Source: Lantana camara
Taxonomy: Eukaryota > Streptophyta > Magnoliopsida > Lamiales > Verbenaceae
Direction of reading: 5' to 3'
DNA length: 64,000 bases
Assembly: GCA_037501455.1 (NCBI GenBank)
Contig: CM074864.1
Location: 23,058,001-23,122,000 of the forward strand
Below the pieces are notes generated by a model. It was not told where the DNA came from, did no database searches, and saw only the letters and a program-made list of their open reading frames with translations. The position numbers were made by a program, and so were the translations under genes. Of this stretch, positions 44,894-56,187 are shown piece after piece (within the stretch, counting starts at the first letter, position 1; every line of letters begins with the position of its first letter).

Positions 44894-47184
44894 ACAACAT
44901 GTCAATGTGTGCACCGTATTGATCATGAGCATTGTTATTGAAATTTGACATGGAAAATTTTATTATTAAATATGTTTTAAGTTAAATTTTGTTAATTTAC
45001 GTGTTGAATTTTGCATTAAGACGTGCTCATGGTGCTATTTATGCTTCATACGCACTTACTAACCGGCATGCATTATATTTGAATTGAGTTGTGAATTGTA
45101 GGATATTACTATAATATCAAACCATGGCCAATCCCTACAATTACAACCACTTAGCACAAGTTCCTTGTTCGAGTGTGGGCGATTTGAAGAAGGGCCTTTG
45201 AATTTAGAAGGCTTTGGGATATTTGGTGATTTTACAACAAGAGTATAGGTTGAGAGTTCGAACTCAAGAAGGAATTAAATTTTGGGTGAAGATTTGGAAT
45301 GGATGAAGTAATAGTAAGGGGTGTGATGTTTATATCCACAAAATAAACACATATCTCTCTATACCGTGAAAGGGAGTCGATCAACTGGGCGTGCAATTTG
45401 TTTAATTCAAGAAGGAGGTGAAAGGAAAATTTGAAGATACTAAGGGTTCAACATGCGGGTTTAGAGAACTAAAGAAGAAAACCTTTAGTTAAAAGAAATG
45501 ATCTGAATTGAGGCTAAGGACCGAGGAGCTTAATTATAGAAAAGGGAAATTCATAATTTTAAAATAAGAAGAAAGTTGGAGAAAAGAAACATGTCGAGAT
45601 ACTTCGGGTTGTGGAATGAGATTAGTATTAATTGGAAGAAAACTAGAAACCGTTTCATTCTCGGAATTTTAAAGAGGAAGACCAAGATATTTTTCCTAAC
45701 TATTAAATCCATTAAATTTGACTCGGAATGGAGAAATTTTGTAAAGTTTGTGAAGTTGCTCGACCGTGGGAAATCTTCAAGGTTAGAGCGAGGCGAATCG
45801 GCAAAGCAAAACTTCCGAATAAATTAAGTTTCAGAAGCCGAGATCGGGAAGAAGCTGGATTTGAAAAGAGTTAAAGAAAATCGATCCAACACAGTGAATG
45901 CAAACCTATGGGAGGTAACAATGCTAACGGTTTTATCTTCGGCCGGACTGGAGTTTATCTTCCAGATCCAAGTTGAATTGTCTTGTTGTGAGGTTGAATT
46001 GGGAGATATGGAACATCAAACAGAAACGATAAAGAAAGGCGAAGAGCTTTTGGAGGAAATTGTGAAATCAGGTTTAAGCAATTGGAGGATAGAACTTATT
46101 CCACTAATTTGAACCCATAAAGTATAAGTCAATGGAACGTTGATCAAGGTCATAATCAAGGTGAAGATTTGGATAACTTTTGGAGATTGATACTTGGGAA
46201 TAAGTCGAGATACCGATTCCACGGTTATAGAAGACTTTGGTTTAAAGAAATTGCAATCTCGGGCTATGAAGACACACAAATTGATACAAGGAAGACTTAT
46301 GAAGATTTTGAAGACCGTGGGGAAAACAAGAGATGATCAACAAGCTCAAATCAAATCCGTAATTAAGGAGATGAAGAACAAGTTCCCGGGCTAAAGCTTA
46401 CCACTACGGTAACAGGTGTATTGTATTCATGACTCATGCATCATACGTCATATTAAATTATTTAATCTCCTTTATTTATATGTGTGCATGCATTTTACTC
46501 GATAATTGCTCCAATATGTTGCATCTTTAATTGTTTGCTATGCTCATTGGCATCTTAATCCAACATGCATGGTTTAGTGTTTATTTAATAGAAAATTTCT
46601 TCGACTTTGTTCATCAAGTGTTACTCCGACTGGGTCTTACTTGAATCAAGAAAAGGAAGGAATATTTGGATTGCAAAGTATTTATCAAAAGAAAAGAGGA
46701 AGATTGAGGCTTTGAAAAGTAGAACTGGAAATTAGAATGAAGGAAGTGGGGTATTATCCCCTGTCACTTCAAAGTGAATGTGAGTGAGACCATCGGGCAT
46801 GTAGCTTGGTTAGAACCACTGATATCGAGGAAGATAAGTTGAAGAGGTAGAGAATCTTTGATCCGAGAGGTGGTAGAACAAGTTCAAAGAGTTAGAATGG
46901 AAATTTTAAGGGGGAGAGCCGACCGGGAAGTAATTTAAATTTTTGTTGTGCTTTAATGGATTACCTCTGGTAGGAACAATGGAAATGCAAGAATCAACAA
47001 GTAACGAGATTTTGCAAGAGCGGAAAGAGATAAAATGGGAGATTTAGTGTTCGATGTAATTTCAAAACCAAGGTGGATGAAGCTTCGTGAATACTATCGA
47101 AAGAAATAGGTACTTCGAGAGATGAAGGAGACGTACGAAATTAATCTCCCAAGGTTGAAATGGGATATGTTGTATGATGGGTTT

Positions 47185-49316
47185 TGTAACGCCCCAACTT
47201 TTTCATATTATAAAATGACGTATGTGTTTACTAATTTGTGCAAATTAATTGGTTATAAGTGCTTTCTACATTTAAATTTCATTATTTAATTGTTAAATAT
47301 TTGATTAATGGAAATATATGTAATGTTTGATTAGAACGTGTACGATTACTTGAACCACTTGCGCATGAATAATTTATGTGTTCCCTAATTTCACTTTTCA
47401 ATTATTATAATTACGTAATTATATGATTTGCTTTTATTATTATTTGAATAAGAGAATTATTTGAAATTGTTTGAATTAAATCCATATGATTATTTGAAAT
47501 ACTTGCGCATGTGTGATTTGTTTGCGTGTTGTTTCTATACGCTTTGAATTTAAAATTTCGTAGAAATTTAATATGTTGGAGCTATGTGTGTCATGAACAT
47601 GTATATATGATCGTTTTACATTTTCGGGTTCGTTTGGTTGCATTTTAATTTATTTGGTATGTTTGGATCCAAACCGGGGGCTAACGAGCACTTAGCGCAC
47701 CCTTGGTTCCGTATGTGATATCTTGAGCTCGGGAACTCGAAATCGAGTTTCGCCAACTTCGTTCAACTCATAATGAAAATTTGGTTTCAATGAACTTAGC
47801 CTCGTATTATTCTAAGACCATTTGAAATCCCGAAATTCGACCGAAAACCGAAACGAATGCAAATCTGCCACCCTTTACTAAAAATGCCATAACTCATTCA
47901 AACCTTGACCAAATTAACCATAGTTGGAGGCTTTGGAACCCCAGTTAAGCCCACTACCTGATACTCATCTCCCTCAACCGAACCAACCCTCACACACAAG
48001 AGAAAATCAGCCCAAAATCCCCTGCTCCAGTCCATTCCCGTAACCTTGCCAAAGCTTGGAGATTCAAAGCTCAAATCTCTTCCTAACTTCATCCAATCCA
48101 CAAGGTAAGCTTAGGGTTGTATTATAAATCCATCATGAGTCATTTTGATCCATTCATCCCCAATTTTGAGCATGATTTCATGGGTTTATGGTTGGAATGG
48201 TGAATAGTTAGGTTATGGAGAAATTTGTTGATCTTTCTCATTCCTTGAAGATTTAGGTTGTTTCCAAGCATGAATATGATTATCTTGACTCCTTCTTTGC
48301 ATTTATGGTGTTGAATTACATGGTAGTTGAAGCATTCATGAGTTTCCATTAATGGAGTTTGAAGAAAAGTTATAAATGATCATCCCTTCTTTCGTCTCAC
48401 GTTTGATCCTTCTTGGGGCTGATTTGTATGTTGTTATGGAGTTGTTTCATTGCATATTTCTGATCATATCATAGCTGAGCCTGTTGGTGAAGTTGTGACT
48501 TAGTTCTGCTCTGTTTTTGGTTTGTTATAGTTGTTGTTTCAGGTAGGTCGCGGCCGCGATCGAACCATGAAGGAAAATGGTAGAGGCCGCGACCCTCTCA
48601 CGTAGTGGTTGCATCGTCTCTCAGGTCACACCCACGACCTGAATCTTGTGCATATCTGGTCACGGCCAACACCCTAAATTGGCCATGTTTCGAGTTCTTT
48701 GGAAATTGAGCAAAAATTCGGGAATTGCATGGGTAGCGGCTGCTACCATTTCATGAAAGAAATGGGTCGCGGCCACGACCCTCACATTAACTGCATGAAA
48801 TTTCAAATTTTAAACGTTGTTTGCATGGCTTCCTTGGTTCGATTTTAGTTCATACACTTCATTAAAATGTCATATAATGTGTTATCTTATGTGTTGTGAA
48901 GTTTGGTAAGTTTTCGTTGAATATTTTCCGAGTTATGATTCCATATGTCTTTAACGCTCCCAATGTGTGCATGCATGGAACGTTGCTCTTAAAGATGAAC
49001 CCTAATTACTTCTTATTTCTTATTTTATGACTTTTATGATATGTATATATGTTATATGACGTGTTATGTTCGTTAATTGAAATCCTTGGATTGATTTGGC
49101 TTGATATATGAAGGATATGAAATTTAACGAATTTAAATGATACTTGTATGCTTTGATGCTCCATGTTTAAACCCTAAGTGACATCTTACACATTCTTAAT
49201 GGCTTGTATGAATTTTATACATGTTATGCTATGTGTTATGTATATTATTTGAATCCCTTGAATTAATTTGGTTTGATTTATGAAAGTCATTAACTCATAT
49301 GGTTATAAATGCTTCT
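47185..49316 (+). repeat. E7: partial E1-family LTR
   Basis: It starts TGTAACGCCCCAAC and parallels the first 2.1 kb of the E1 LTR, including the block that the E1 5' LTR has lost. It has the leader donor-like CAAG/GTAAGC near 48103, the TTCTGCTCTGTTTTT anchor at 48503 and the palindrome cluster. There is no polypurine tract before it, so it is an independent insertion rather than the 3' LTR of E5. It is cut at 49317 by E8 and its remainder is not found in the window. Confidence 0.85.
48546..48780. repeat. GCGGCCGC-type palindromes in E7
   Basis: GGTCGCGGCCGCGATC (48546), GGTAGAGGCCGCGACC (about 48579), a GGTCACGGCC half (about 48658), GGTAGCGGCTGCTACC (about 48733) and GGTCGCGGCCACGACC (48765). 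Same order as E1 with extra or better preserved copies. Confidence 0.85.
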
Positions 49317-49789
49317 TGTAACACCCCGCATTTTCGGAGCAAGATACGATGTCGTTTTCGTGCGATTAGATTATCATTTATTTAACTCTGCTTGTGCTTG
49401 AATTGCCTTGTTCATGTTTTAATAGTTTAATTGACTCGATTGCAGCCTTATGAAAATATGTGAACCTAATTGAAATATGTGTTTAATAACTATTCGCTCT
49501 TTAATTTAAATTATGTGGGCTAAATTGTAATTATTGAACTTTAGGGGTCAATTTCTAATTATGAGAAATGCAATTGGACTTAATTGGACACCACTTTAAA
49601 TCTTTGGTTCTAAATCTCTAATTGGATCTATTTGAACCCTAATTGAAGTTTGGGACTCAATCGCATAACTTTATACACTTGAGGGACCTAATTGCAGTTT
49701 TCGGAACTGAGACCCTATTTGTAAGCCAAACCCTAATTTGTTAGCAGACATTTCATATTCTCTTCTCCCTTTCACTGTTACCAGCGACT

Positions 49790-50350
49790 CAGCAGTAACA
49801 GCGGTGCTACTGCCGCCGTCCGACCATCGCCTCATGCCACCGCTCTGTCGCCGCCGTTCCATCGCTATGCGGCTCCGCGTCGCCACCATCTCCGACGATG
49901 GTTCCACTACAGATCGCCACTTCTCTGCACCACCCTTCTTCGCCTCGTCTTTTCCCTCTTTCTTTGCCCAGATCTGAGCAGAACCGAGAGCTCCCTTCTG
50001 CCGCCAGCAGCCACACCCAAAATGCCATCAGTCTTCTTCATCACCGATCACCACTGGAAACCCCATCATTCAGGCCAAGCTCCACCACCTCGCCGCCCAA
50101 CCTTTTCTCCCCTCAGATCCCTAAGCGACGAACCCCTATTCTCAGTTAAGGAAACCCACAGAAGCGGCAACCATCAGTAACTTCGCCAGCCACTAGCTTC
50201 AATGGTGCTATCACCGTCCCGTCAACATCTCCTCTGCTTCCAGCCAAGGAAGAGATAGGACAGCGAGCGGCTGTATCTTCCGTTGTCGCCGGAACTCATC
50301 TCTTCGCCGACCGACACTCCAACATAAGCCGCCACCACACCGTTCCAGAA
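49790..50350. other. CCG-rich segment in the E8 LTR leader
   Basis: Locally GC-rich sequence with CCGCCG, CGCCGCC and CCACC runs and several overlapping short open frames on both strands. It sits where the other LTRs have a CT-rich leader. I see no protein family. It could be a captured host 5' untranslated or exon segment, or simple low-complexity evolution. Confidence 0.5.
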
Positions 50351-51834
50351 GCCATGACTTTTTCATTCCTTTAAATCCCAATTCGTAAGCTGCTGCTTTC
50401 TTTTCAACCGTGTGTATTGAGATTAATTTTGGGTTACATTCGTAATGTGCCATGGATTGTAAATCATTGAATTTCAGTACATTATTTCGTGAATCAGTGG
50501 TGTAAGTTGTTACTTATCGAATTGGTAATTGTGTTGGGATAATTACTTATCGAGTTGAAATATTTTGAATTTATCATCGATGACATAATTACTGTATGAT
50601 ATAGTCTGTTTATTTCACCTCATGTTGAATGGGATTTTATTCATAAAGAATTCTATTTCCTTGTATATTAAATCGAATTATTTCGAAAAATTGTTGTTGA
50701 TATAATGAAAATTATTTGACCTTTGAAATGAGTTTAATTGAAACTAAATGATTCTGAAAATAATTGGGAAACATTTTTGTGTCCATTTTGTAATTTATTA
50801 TTCAAATGTTATTAATTGGATCTTGTAATAATATTGTTAATCGAGACTTATAGCAAGTATACTAATTGGTAATTGTTGGTATTAGTGTAATTGGGGGCTT
50901 TGAAGTGGTGAATGTATAACTGGTTGGATTTTACTTGGAAACATGATGACTAATTGGTTTAAGGCTCTTGGTAATTAATGCTCGAATTGGGAATTGAATT
51001 CATATGAACTGTCCTATTTGATTTTATCTAATAAAGTGTTATATGTATTATGTAGTGTACATACTTTGTTAAGTGGCATTCGGGAATTGAGCTTTTAATG
51101 GTTAGAGGATAATGCATAAATCTGTTTAAATGAGGAGATAAAGAATTAAATTAATTATGTTTACTTATATATGTTACCCCCAAATTTTAGTTGCTAAAAT
51201 TGATAATGGCGTTGTGGTTCTTGAACTATTGATGAAAACAAGTGTGGTTCTTGAACTATTGAATGATGTTTAGAAATAGTAAATTATAAATTTAAGTAAT
51301 CTCTTAGGAACTATATATTAACTGACAATTAAGTGTTGGATAGTGTGTGTTTGGTTGTATGCATATTGTACACTCGAGCTTGTTTACGTAATTATGTGAT
51401 TAATGTCAAGCAAACTATATACTCCTTTAACTGTATACTCGGTTCTGGCATAGGACATTAATTATGCATATGAACTTGTTCACTACATATTCCATGACAT
51501 TTTATGATCTTAATTACGTGACACACCATTTCATATTCCTCATATCAACTCACAATCATTGACGTACGTCTATGTGGTTCATGTCTGGGTCGTGTCTCAT
51601 GAGTACTTCGTGTTTCCTCTTCTGTCAGTGATCTCCAGGGTGGGGACAATGTGATCGAGTAGGTATCCGTCATCTCAGTTCTTGCAGCTTGTTGCTTCTC
51701 AGGTGAGGTTTAGGATTTTGTATAGTTAAGCGACCTATTGCCTTTACATGCTGATTTCTACCCTTGCATGCGAGTATACCTTACTATAAATACGTATGTG
51801 TTGGATATGATATGCTTATGACCTTGTGCGTGCG

Positions 51835-51893
51835 TCCTGCGTGGGTGGGAGCCTTCTTGGCTTAAATTCCAAAGAGTGGGAATATATATAAAA
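51835..51893 (+). repeat. TRIM-like fragment within the E8 LTR
   Basis: GTGGGTGGGAGCCTTC..GGCTTAAATTCC..GTGGGA closely resembles the 3' half of the E11 TRIM LTR (63843-63880, GGGTGGGTGCCTTCGGGC, TTAAATTCCACCGGGAG). A terminal repeat structure is not preserved. Confidence 0.5.
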
Positions 51894-52999
51894 AAAAATT
51901 ATGTTTTGAGGCATATGTAAGCTATTTTGGAAAATTCAGTTGTGTTATGATTCTGTAGCGAGTTTGCCATGAAAGATTGGCGTATGATATGTTCTGTTCT
52001 GTTCTATTCTGTTGTGGATCCGAGGAGCTACGGGTAATGGGTCCCCCGGGACGGTTAGGGCCATCGGGGTTCCAACCATGTGCGTTAGTTCCATTTGAGA
52101 TATCATTACGCGACTCAGGGAGATAGGGGAGGCGTGATATCTTGAGCCTCCGGCTAAGGCCGGGATGACTCTTGTGGGTTCGCTACCCCCTTGAGATCGA
52201 GTCTTTTTTAGACGGTTCTATTATAGATGGTTAGGGCCAACGCGTGGCTCTTCCATCATTGGAGTAGAGGATGGATTGATTTTGCTTTATGTTCTGAGGA
52301 GTAAAGGTGGGAAGCTCGTACTCGTTGAGCATGTGTTCTATTTTGTTATGGAATTATGAATCGGGATAAAGTCTTTCTGGAAAATGGTTTCTAAACTTAT
52401 ATCTATATCTATTTGGGTTATTTCGAAATGTTTTGGTACGCAACACCTATCCTCGGTTCATGAGTCCATCCTTTTATTCTGTGCTATGCTCTTTATATAT
52501 ATATATTGTGGGAGTGCGTTAGCCCCCTCACTCAGTCAGTTGACTGACCCCTCGTTTTATCTTTTAGTTTGCAAGCTTTGCTTTGGAGTTTGAGCTAGGT
52601 GGCGTGAGTTAGTCTCTGTGTTCAGTTGTCATGCCGAGTCTGTTGTCTTCGTTTAAGGTTGTCTTGCATTATATTCGGTTTTGGACAAGTTATGTATGAC
52701 TGTTTAAATCTGGATCATATCAATTATGAATATGGACTTTTCGGGATTAGGTATCTATACTAGTTGAACCCGTCACTTATTCTGGATGTTGTTTTAATTA
52801 CTTCCGCTATCTGTTGATGATTATTTAAATTGCTTCCGCGCTCTGAGTTTGTCAAGTTAGTTCCGCCTAGCCTAGTGTGTGAGTTGGTCTCCCGTTCGCT
52901 ATGATTCGGATTCAGGCATGGACTTCCTATTTCATGACCGGGTCTGAGTTCTAGTGCGGGGTATGTGGTATCCTTTGTCTGGGGTGCTACATCCTTAAG

Positions 53000-53013
53000 T
53001 GGTATCAGGGCGC
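53000..53013 (+). other. E8 primer-binding site with one mismatch
   Basis: TGGTATCAGGGCGC, in which the usual CAGAGC is CAGGGC. Position 8 nt after the LTR end is normal. Confidence 0.82.
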
Positions 53014-53053
53014 TAGGTTACAAAACCGAGCTCTTGAGTCGTGTTGAATCTGT

Positions 53054-53073
53054 CTAGGTCGTACGGCATAGGA
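53054..53073 (+). promoter_or_regulatory. Conserved post-PBS box in E8
   Basis: CTAGGTCGTACGGCATAGGA, identical in the core to E1. Confidence 0.53.
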
Positions 53074-53469
53074 ATAACTGCGCATTGCATTTGTTTGACT
53101 TAATGCTTTAACCCTTCGACATGAATTGTTTCGTGATTGTATGATTGTGTGCACATTATGACTTTGATTATGCAACATGTTATTTTATGTGATTTATCAA
53201 TTACAGCTAATTGTTGCATTTACGTGATATATGTGTTACCTTTCATTTGCATCTTTAATCCGCATGCATCGAATTTAGTGTTTGAATTTCAGGGTACCCT
53301 AAGAGTCAACATTGAGATTTCCCTCCGTCAACACTACCTATTTGCACTACAACGAAAACAGACCATAATTCGAAGGTGAAAGGATTCTTCACCAAGACCA
53401 ATGTTCATGAAAAGGTTCAGAGTTGAAGGAATGAGATTCACTATATTGACTTACTATCTTAAAGCCAAT

Positions 53470-53695
53470 TGAAAGATGAAGTTTGATGAATTTTCGCTTT
53501 GAGGATTCGTTCAGTTGAAAGTAGTCAACTGGTTGAGGGAAATGGGTCAATGGTGGAGAATCTGATCAAGTAGAACCGATTTGAAAGAGTTTGATGAGCT
53601 TTTGCCTTGATGATTCGTTTATTTGGAAGTTGTCACCTTGTTGATGGAAACGAGTTAATGTAGAAGAATCTGATAAAATAAGATCCGATCAAGTT
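53470..53695. repeat. Two-unit diverged tandem repeat in E8, period about 108
   Basis: GTTTGATGAATTTTCGC at 53481 and GTTTGATGAGCTTTTGC at 53589 start parallel stretches. These continue through GATTCGTT, GGAAACGAG-like and AGAATCTGAT blocks. Confidence 0.7.
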
Positions 53696-54695
53696 CAAGG
53701 GATGTGGATAGGTAACCATGTTACTTAAGCAATGAACTACAAACCATCGGTGAGTGTTGAAGGTTTTAGTGCCGTTTAGAGTTAACAAGACAAGATTAGT
53801 TGTTAGCTCTTTGGGTGTTTCTTCAAGATAAGATGGAAGACACTGCTGCGGTGGGAATAGATCACTTAGATGTCGAAAGACTTTACTCAAGTTTTAGAAT
53901 CGAAACCCATGAATTGCTTTGGGAAGTGCCTAACACCACGACCGTCTAACGTAGCTCTGAGATAGATTTCTGATTGGCAATCGAATTATGGGCAATTCCT
54001 TGAGGATGAGCAGACTAAGGTTTAACACATAAGTCAGAGTTCTTGAAGGAGACTGTGGATGATTCTGGTTGAGCAAGGATTATGGTTTAGTAGGGAGTTG
54101 GATGATGGACATAATTGCTGAATTACCTCTTCACATCAAAAGATTTAAGACAAGAAGTTTAGATGATGAAGATTGCATCATTATCAGCTTAATCAACTCC
54201 TACCACTTCGTCTCAACTTCCTGTCAAAAGTTTGACACTACGGTGATCGGTACGCTAAGCATACATGGCATTTGCATACATGCATCGCTTAAGTATTCTT
54301 ATCTTGTTTTGTTTGATGTGTGTGATGATTGTCGTTGTTCTGATTGTGATAACTTGGCTACCTGATCTAGCATTGATAACCTGGAATATCTGTTTTTGGT
54401 GAACTATTGCTTAAATGAATAAGTTACGCGTTTATGTGGATTAAGCATGTCTATGTGATTTAAAACTCCCTTGATTGCTCGCTAACCTAGCATATAACAT
54501 ACATACATACTGTAACCTTGTTTTACAGGGATTCCATCGCGATATCCCCCTTGAGTTGAGGTATGAGCGTTGAATCTATACTCAAGGAATACCGATATCA
54601 GTTGTGTAAGGTACACCAAACATGCACCGTATATTTTTCATCAAGTGTTACTCTGATTTGCGTACGTATGAATAACTGATCAGTGGATTTATATC

Positions 54696-55036
54696 CAAGA
54701 GAGACCTTAGGTTCCCTCTATTTACATGTTAGAGAGATGTGGGATTCTCTCTATTTATTTGTTAGGAAGATGCTGGATTCTTTCTATGTTTCGTGCACGA
54801 GAGATGTTGGATTCTCTTGAATCTAAGGGTTTGAGAAATTATGGATTTTCTCAAACTAGAATGTTTGGGAGATGTGGAAATCTATCAGACTTAGGTTGAG
54901 AGATGGGGTTCTCTCATTATGTGTTTGAGAGACGGGGTTCTCTCAATTCTGTGCCTGAGAGACGGGGTTCTCTCAAATCTGTGCTCGAGAGATGGGGTTC
55001 TCTCACCTTTTGTGTTGAGAGATGGGATTCTCTCTT
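54696..55036. repeat. Tandem hairpin array, GAGAGATGGGG..CTCTC type, about eleven units (E8)
   Basis: The last five units (54897-55036) are well preserved (GAGAGACGGGGTTCTCTC and one-base variants). The first six are progressively decayed (for example GAGAGATGTTGGATTCTCTT and GAGAAATTATGGATTTTCTC). Both arms of a unit tend to change together in the fifth unit (GAGAAA with TTTCTC), which would keep pairing. Confidence 0.85.
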
Positions 55037-55318
55037 GTTTGTTGTGGTTGCGTTACGAGTTGTCCTAGCTACGGTCTCCAAGTGACGAGTTTACAATGCC
55101 ATCGAAGCAGTGATAACTATTCATCTTATGGGAATGCTCGGAATAACTTGATGAAAGCAACGGTCCAGTACTCGAACGGATCTCAACGACAATGAGACAT
55201 CGCGAGAAAGGTTCAGTAAAGACAATGAGAGTAAACCTCACAAAGGAGGCTATGTTTAACGCAATTCCTCGAGAAGGTTAAGACACTACAACTCGAAGAA
55301 CCTAGGGACTAGGTTCTC

Positions 55319-55331
55319 TTAAGGGGGGGAA
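55319..55331 (+). other. E8 polypurine tract without an adjoining LTR start
   Basis: TTAAGGGGGGGAAGT is expected to be followed by TGTAACACCCC but is followed by TTTGTGTCTAG of an LTR interior. Confidence 0.65.
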
Positions 55332-55334
55332 GTC

Positions 55335-56187
55335 TTTGTGTCTAGTTTCATACCCAACAAGCAAAACAAATTCCAAATTCTAGAACTTAAGTTATTCCAG
55401 TTTTTCTACAGTGGGTGCATTTCAGGAAATTGTTAGTTTTTGCCCAACTTCACCAAAACCCATCTTATTGCAATCCTTTCACTTCCTTGGCTCCCATATG
55501 TGACTTATATGATTTATATGCTTGGTTAATCGATAATTATGCTCCTATGTAACACTTCTTGGTACTTAATTGCTCAAACATGGTTTTGAGACTTCATGCC
55601 CTACGAATTGAACTTGAAATGTTTGAACGATATGAATATGTGAATCCTTGAGATTTATTTCATCTTTTAGGTATTAATTGGTTCTCATACATTCTATGTG
55701 ACACTTGATTGCTAGTTTTATTTATTTACATGAGCATGGCCGTGCGTCATACTTGGTTTCATATTGAGTCCAATCTCACAAGTTTCCGTTATTTCCTTTC
55801 TTGTCCAATTTTTCTCCAGCGTGGAGATCATTGATCGTATGGGTACTTTCTTGTATCCTTATTTTGTTTCGTTGCTCGTCAAGTGAGGTTTAATTTCTAG
55901 TTATGTAGAACCCGTACCACTATTATGTGGATTTCGGCCAAAATGTATACATATATCTATAGTTTTTCATAAACCTCAAGTGATTTACAACTGAATCACT
56001 ACTATTGTACTGAATTACTATTACTGTCACCGTTACTAAACTGAATTGACTGTACCGAATTGTACCGATTGACCGATTGATTTTTTTGGCGAGTATATTG
56101 TTCACTGTAGGCTCGAAGGTAGTGTATTGAGCCAACCAGGAAAACTTGGGCTGACGGGCAACTCTTGCACTATCCTCACATTGTTGG
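55335..56187 (+). repeat. E9-like LTR fragment (5' end deleted, 3' end cut by E9)
   Basis: TGTGTCTAGTTTCATACCC onward matches the interior of the E9 LTR from about 57492 (CACCAAAACCC, CTTTCACTTCCTTGGCTC, TATATGCTTG blocks) and less closely E5 from 32198. It runs to CACATTGTTGG at 56187 where E9 begins. It belongs to an older member of the E9 family. Confidence 0.75.

Larger units (their letters stand above)
44809..47184 (+). mobile_element. E5 internal region, non-coding (LARD-like)
   Basis: It begins with a primer-binding site (44817-44830) and the conserved box (44875-44893), then CTAACCGGCATGCAT at 45059 and acceptor-like TTGTAG at 45101. No gag-pol is present. A peptide-like core near 45960-46060 is shared with E1 (4540-4650) and partly with E9 (60300-60370). 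A purine run at 46906-46918 looks like a polypurine tract but no LTR follows. The region is cut at 47185 by E7, so its own 3' end is not seen. Confidence 0.75.
49317..52991 (+). repeat. E8 5' LTR (3675 bp)
   Basis: It runs from TGTAACACCCCGC to GGGGTGCTACA, followed by a primer-binding site. It differs from the other LTRs in having a CCG-rich leader (about 49790-50350) and no GC palindrome cluster. Acceptor-like CTCCAG/GG near 51639, donor-like CTCAG/GTGAGG at 51703, the CAGTCAGTTGACTGAC repeat near 52536, TTTGCAAG near 52575, and the CCCGTTCGCTATG and GTGCGGGGTATGTG motifs match the shared LTR plan. Confidence 0.87.
52992..55334 (+). mobile_element. E8 internal region, non-coding (LARD-like)
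   Basis: No gag-pol is visible. It holds a primer-binding site with one mismatch, the conserved box (53054), TTAATCCGCATGCAT at 53255 with acceptor-like TTTCAG at 53292, a diverged tandem duplication (53470-53695), the hairpin array (54696-55036) and a purine tract (55319-55331). Instead of a 3' LTR start, E9-like LTR interior follows, so the 3' end has been deleted. Confidence 0.75.

Noticed and set aside
47185..49316. E7 as the 3' LTR of E5
   Set aside because: Its sequence belongs to the E1 family, not to the E5 LTR, and no polypurine tract precedes it.
49671..50453. Overlapping short frames on both strands in the CCG-rich part of the E8 LTR as a host gene
   Set aside because: Open frames on both strands are expected in stop-poor CCG-rich DNA. 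I recognise no protein family, and the region lies wholly inside an LTR.
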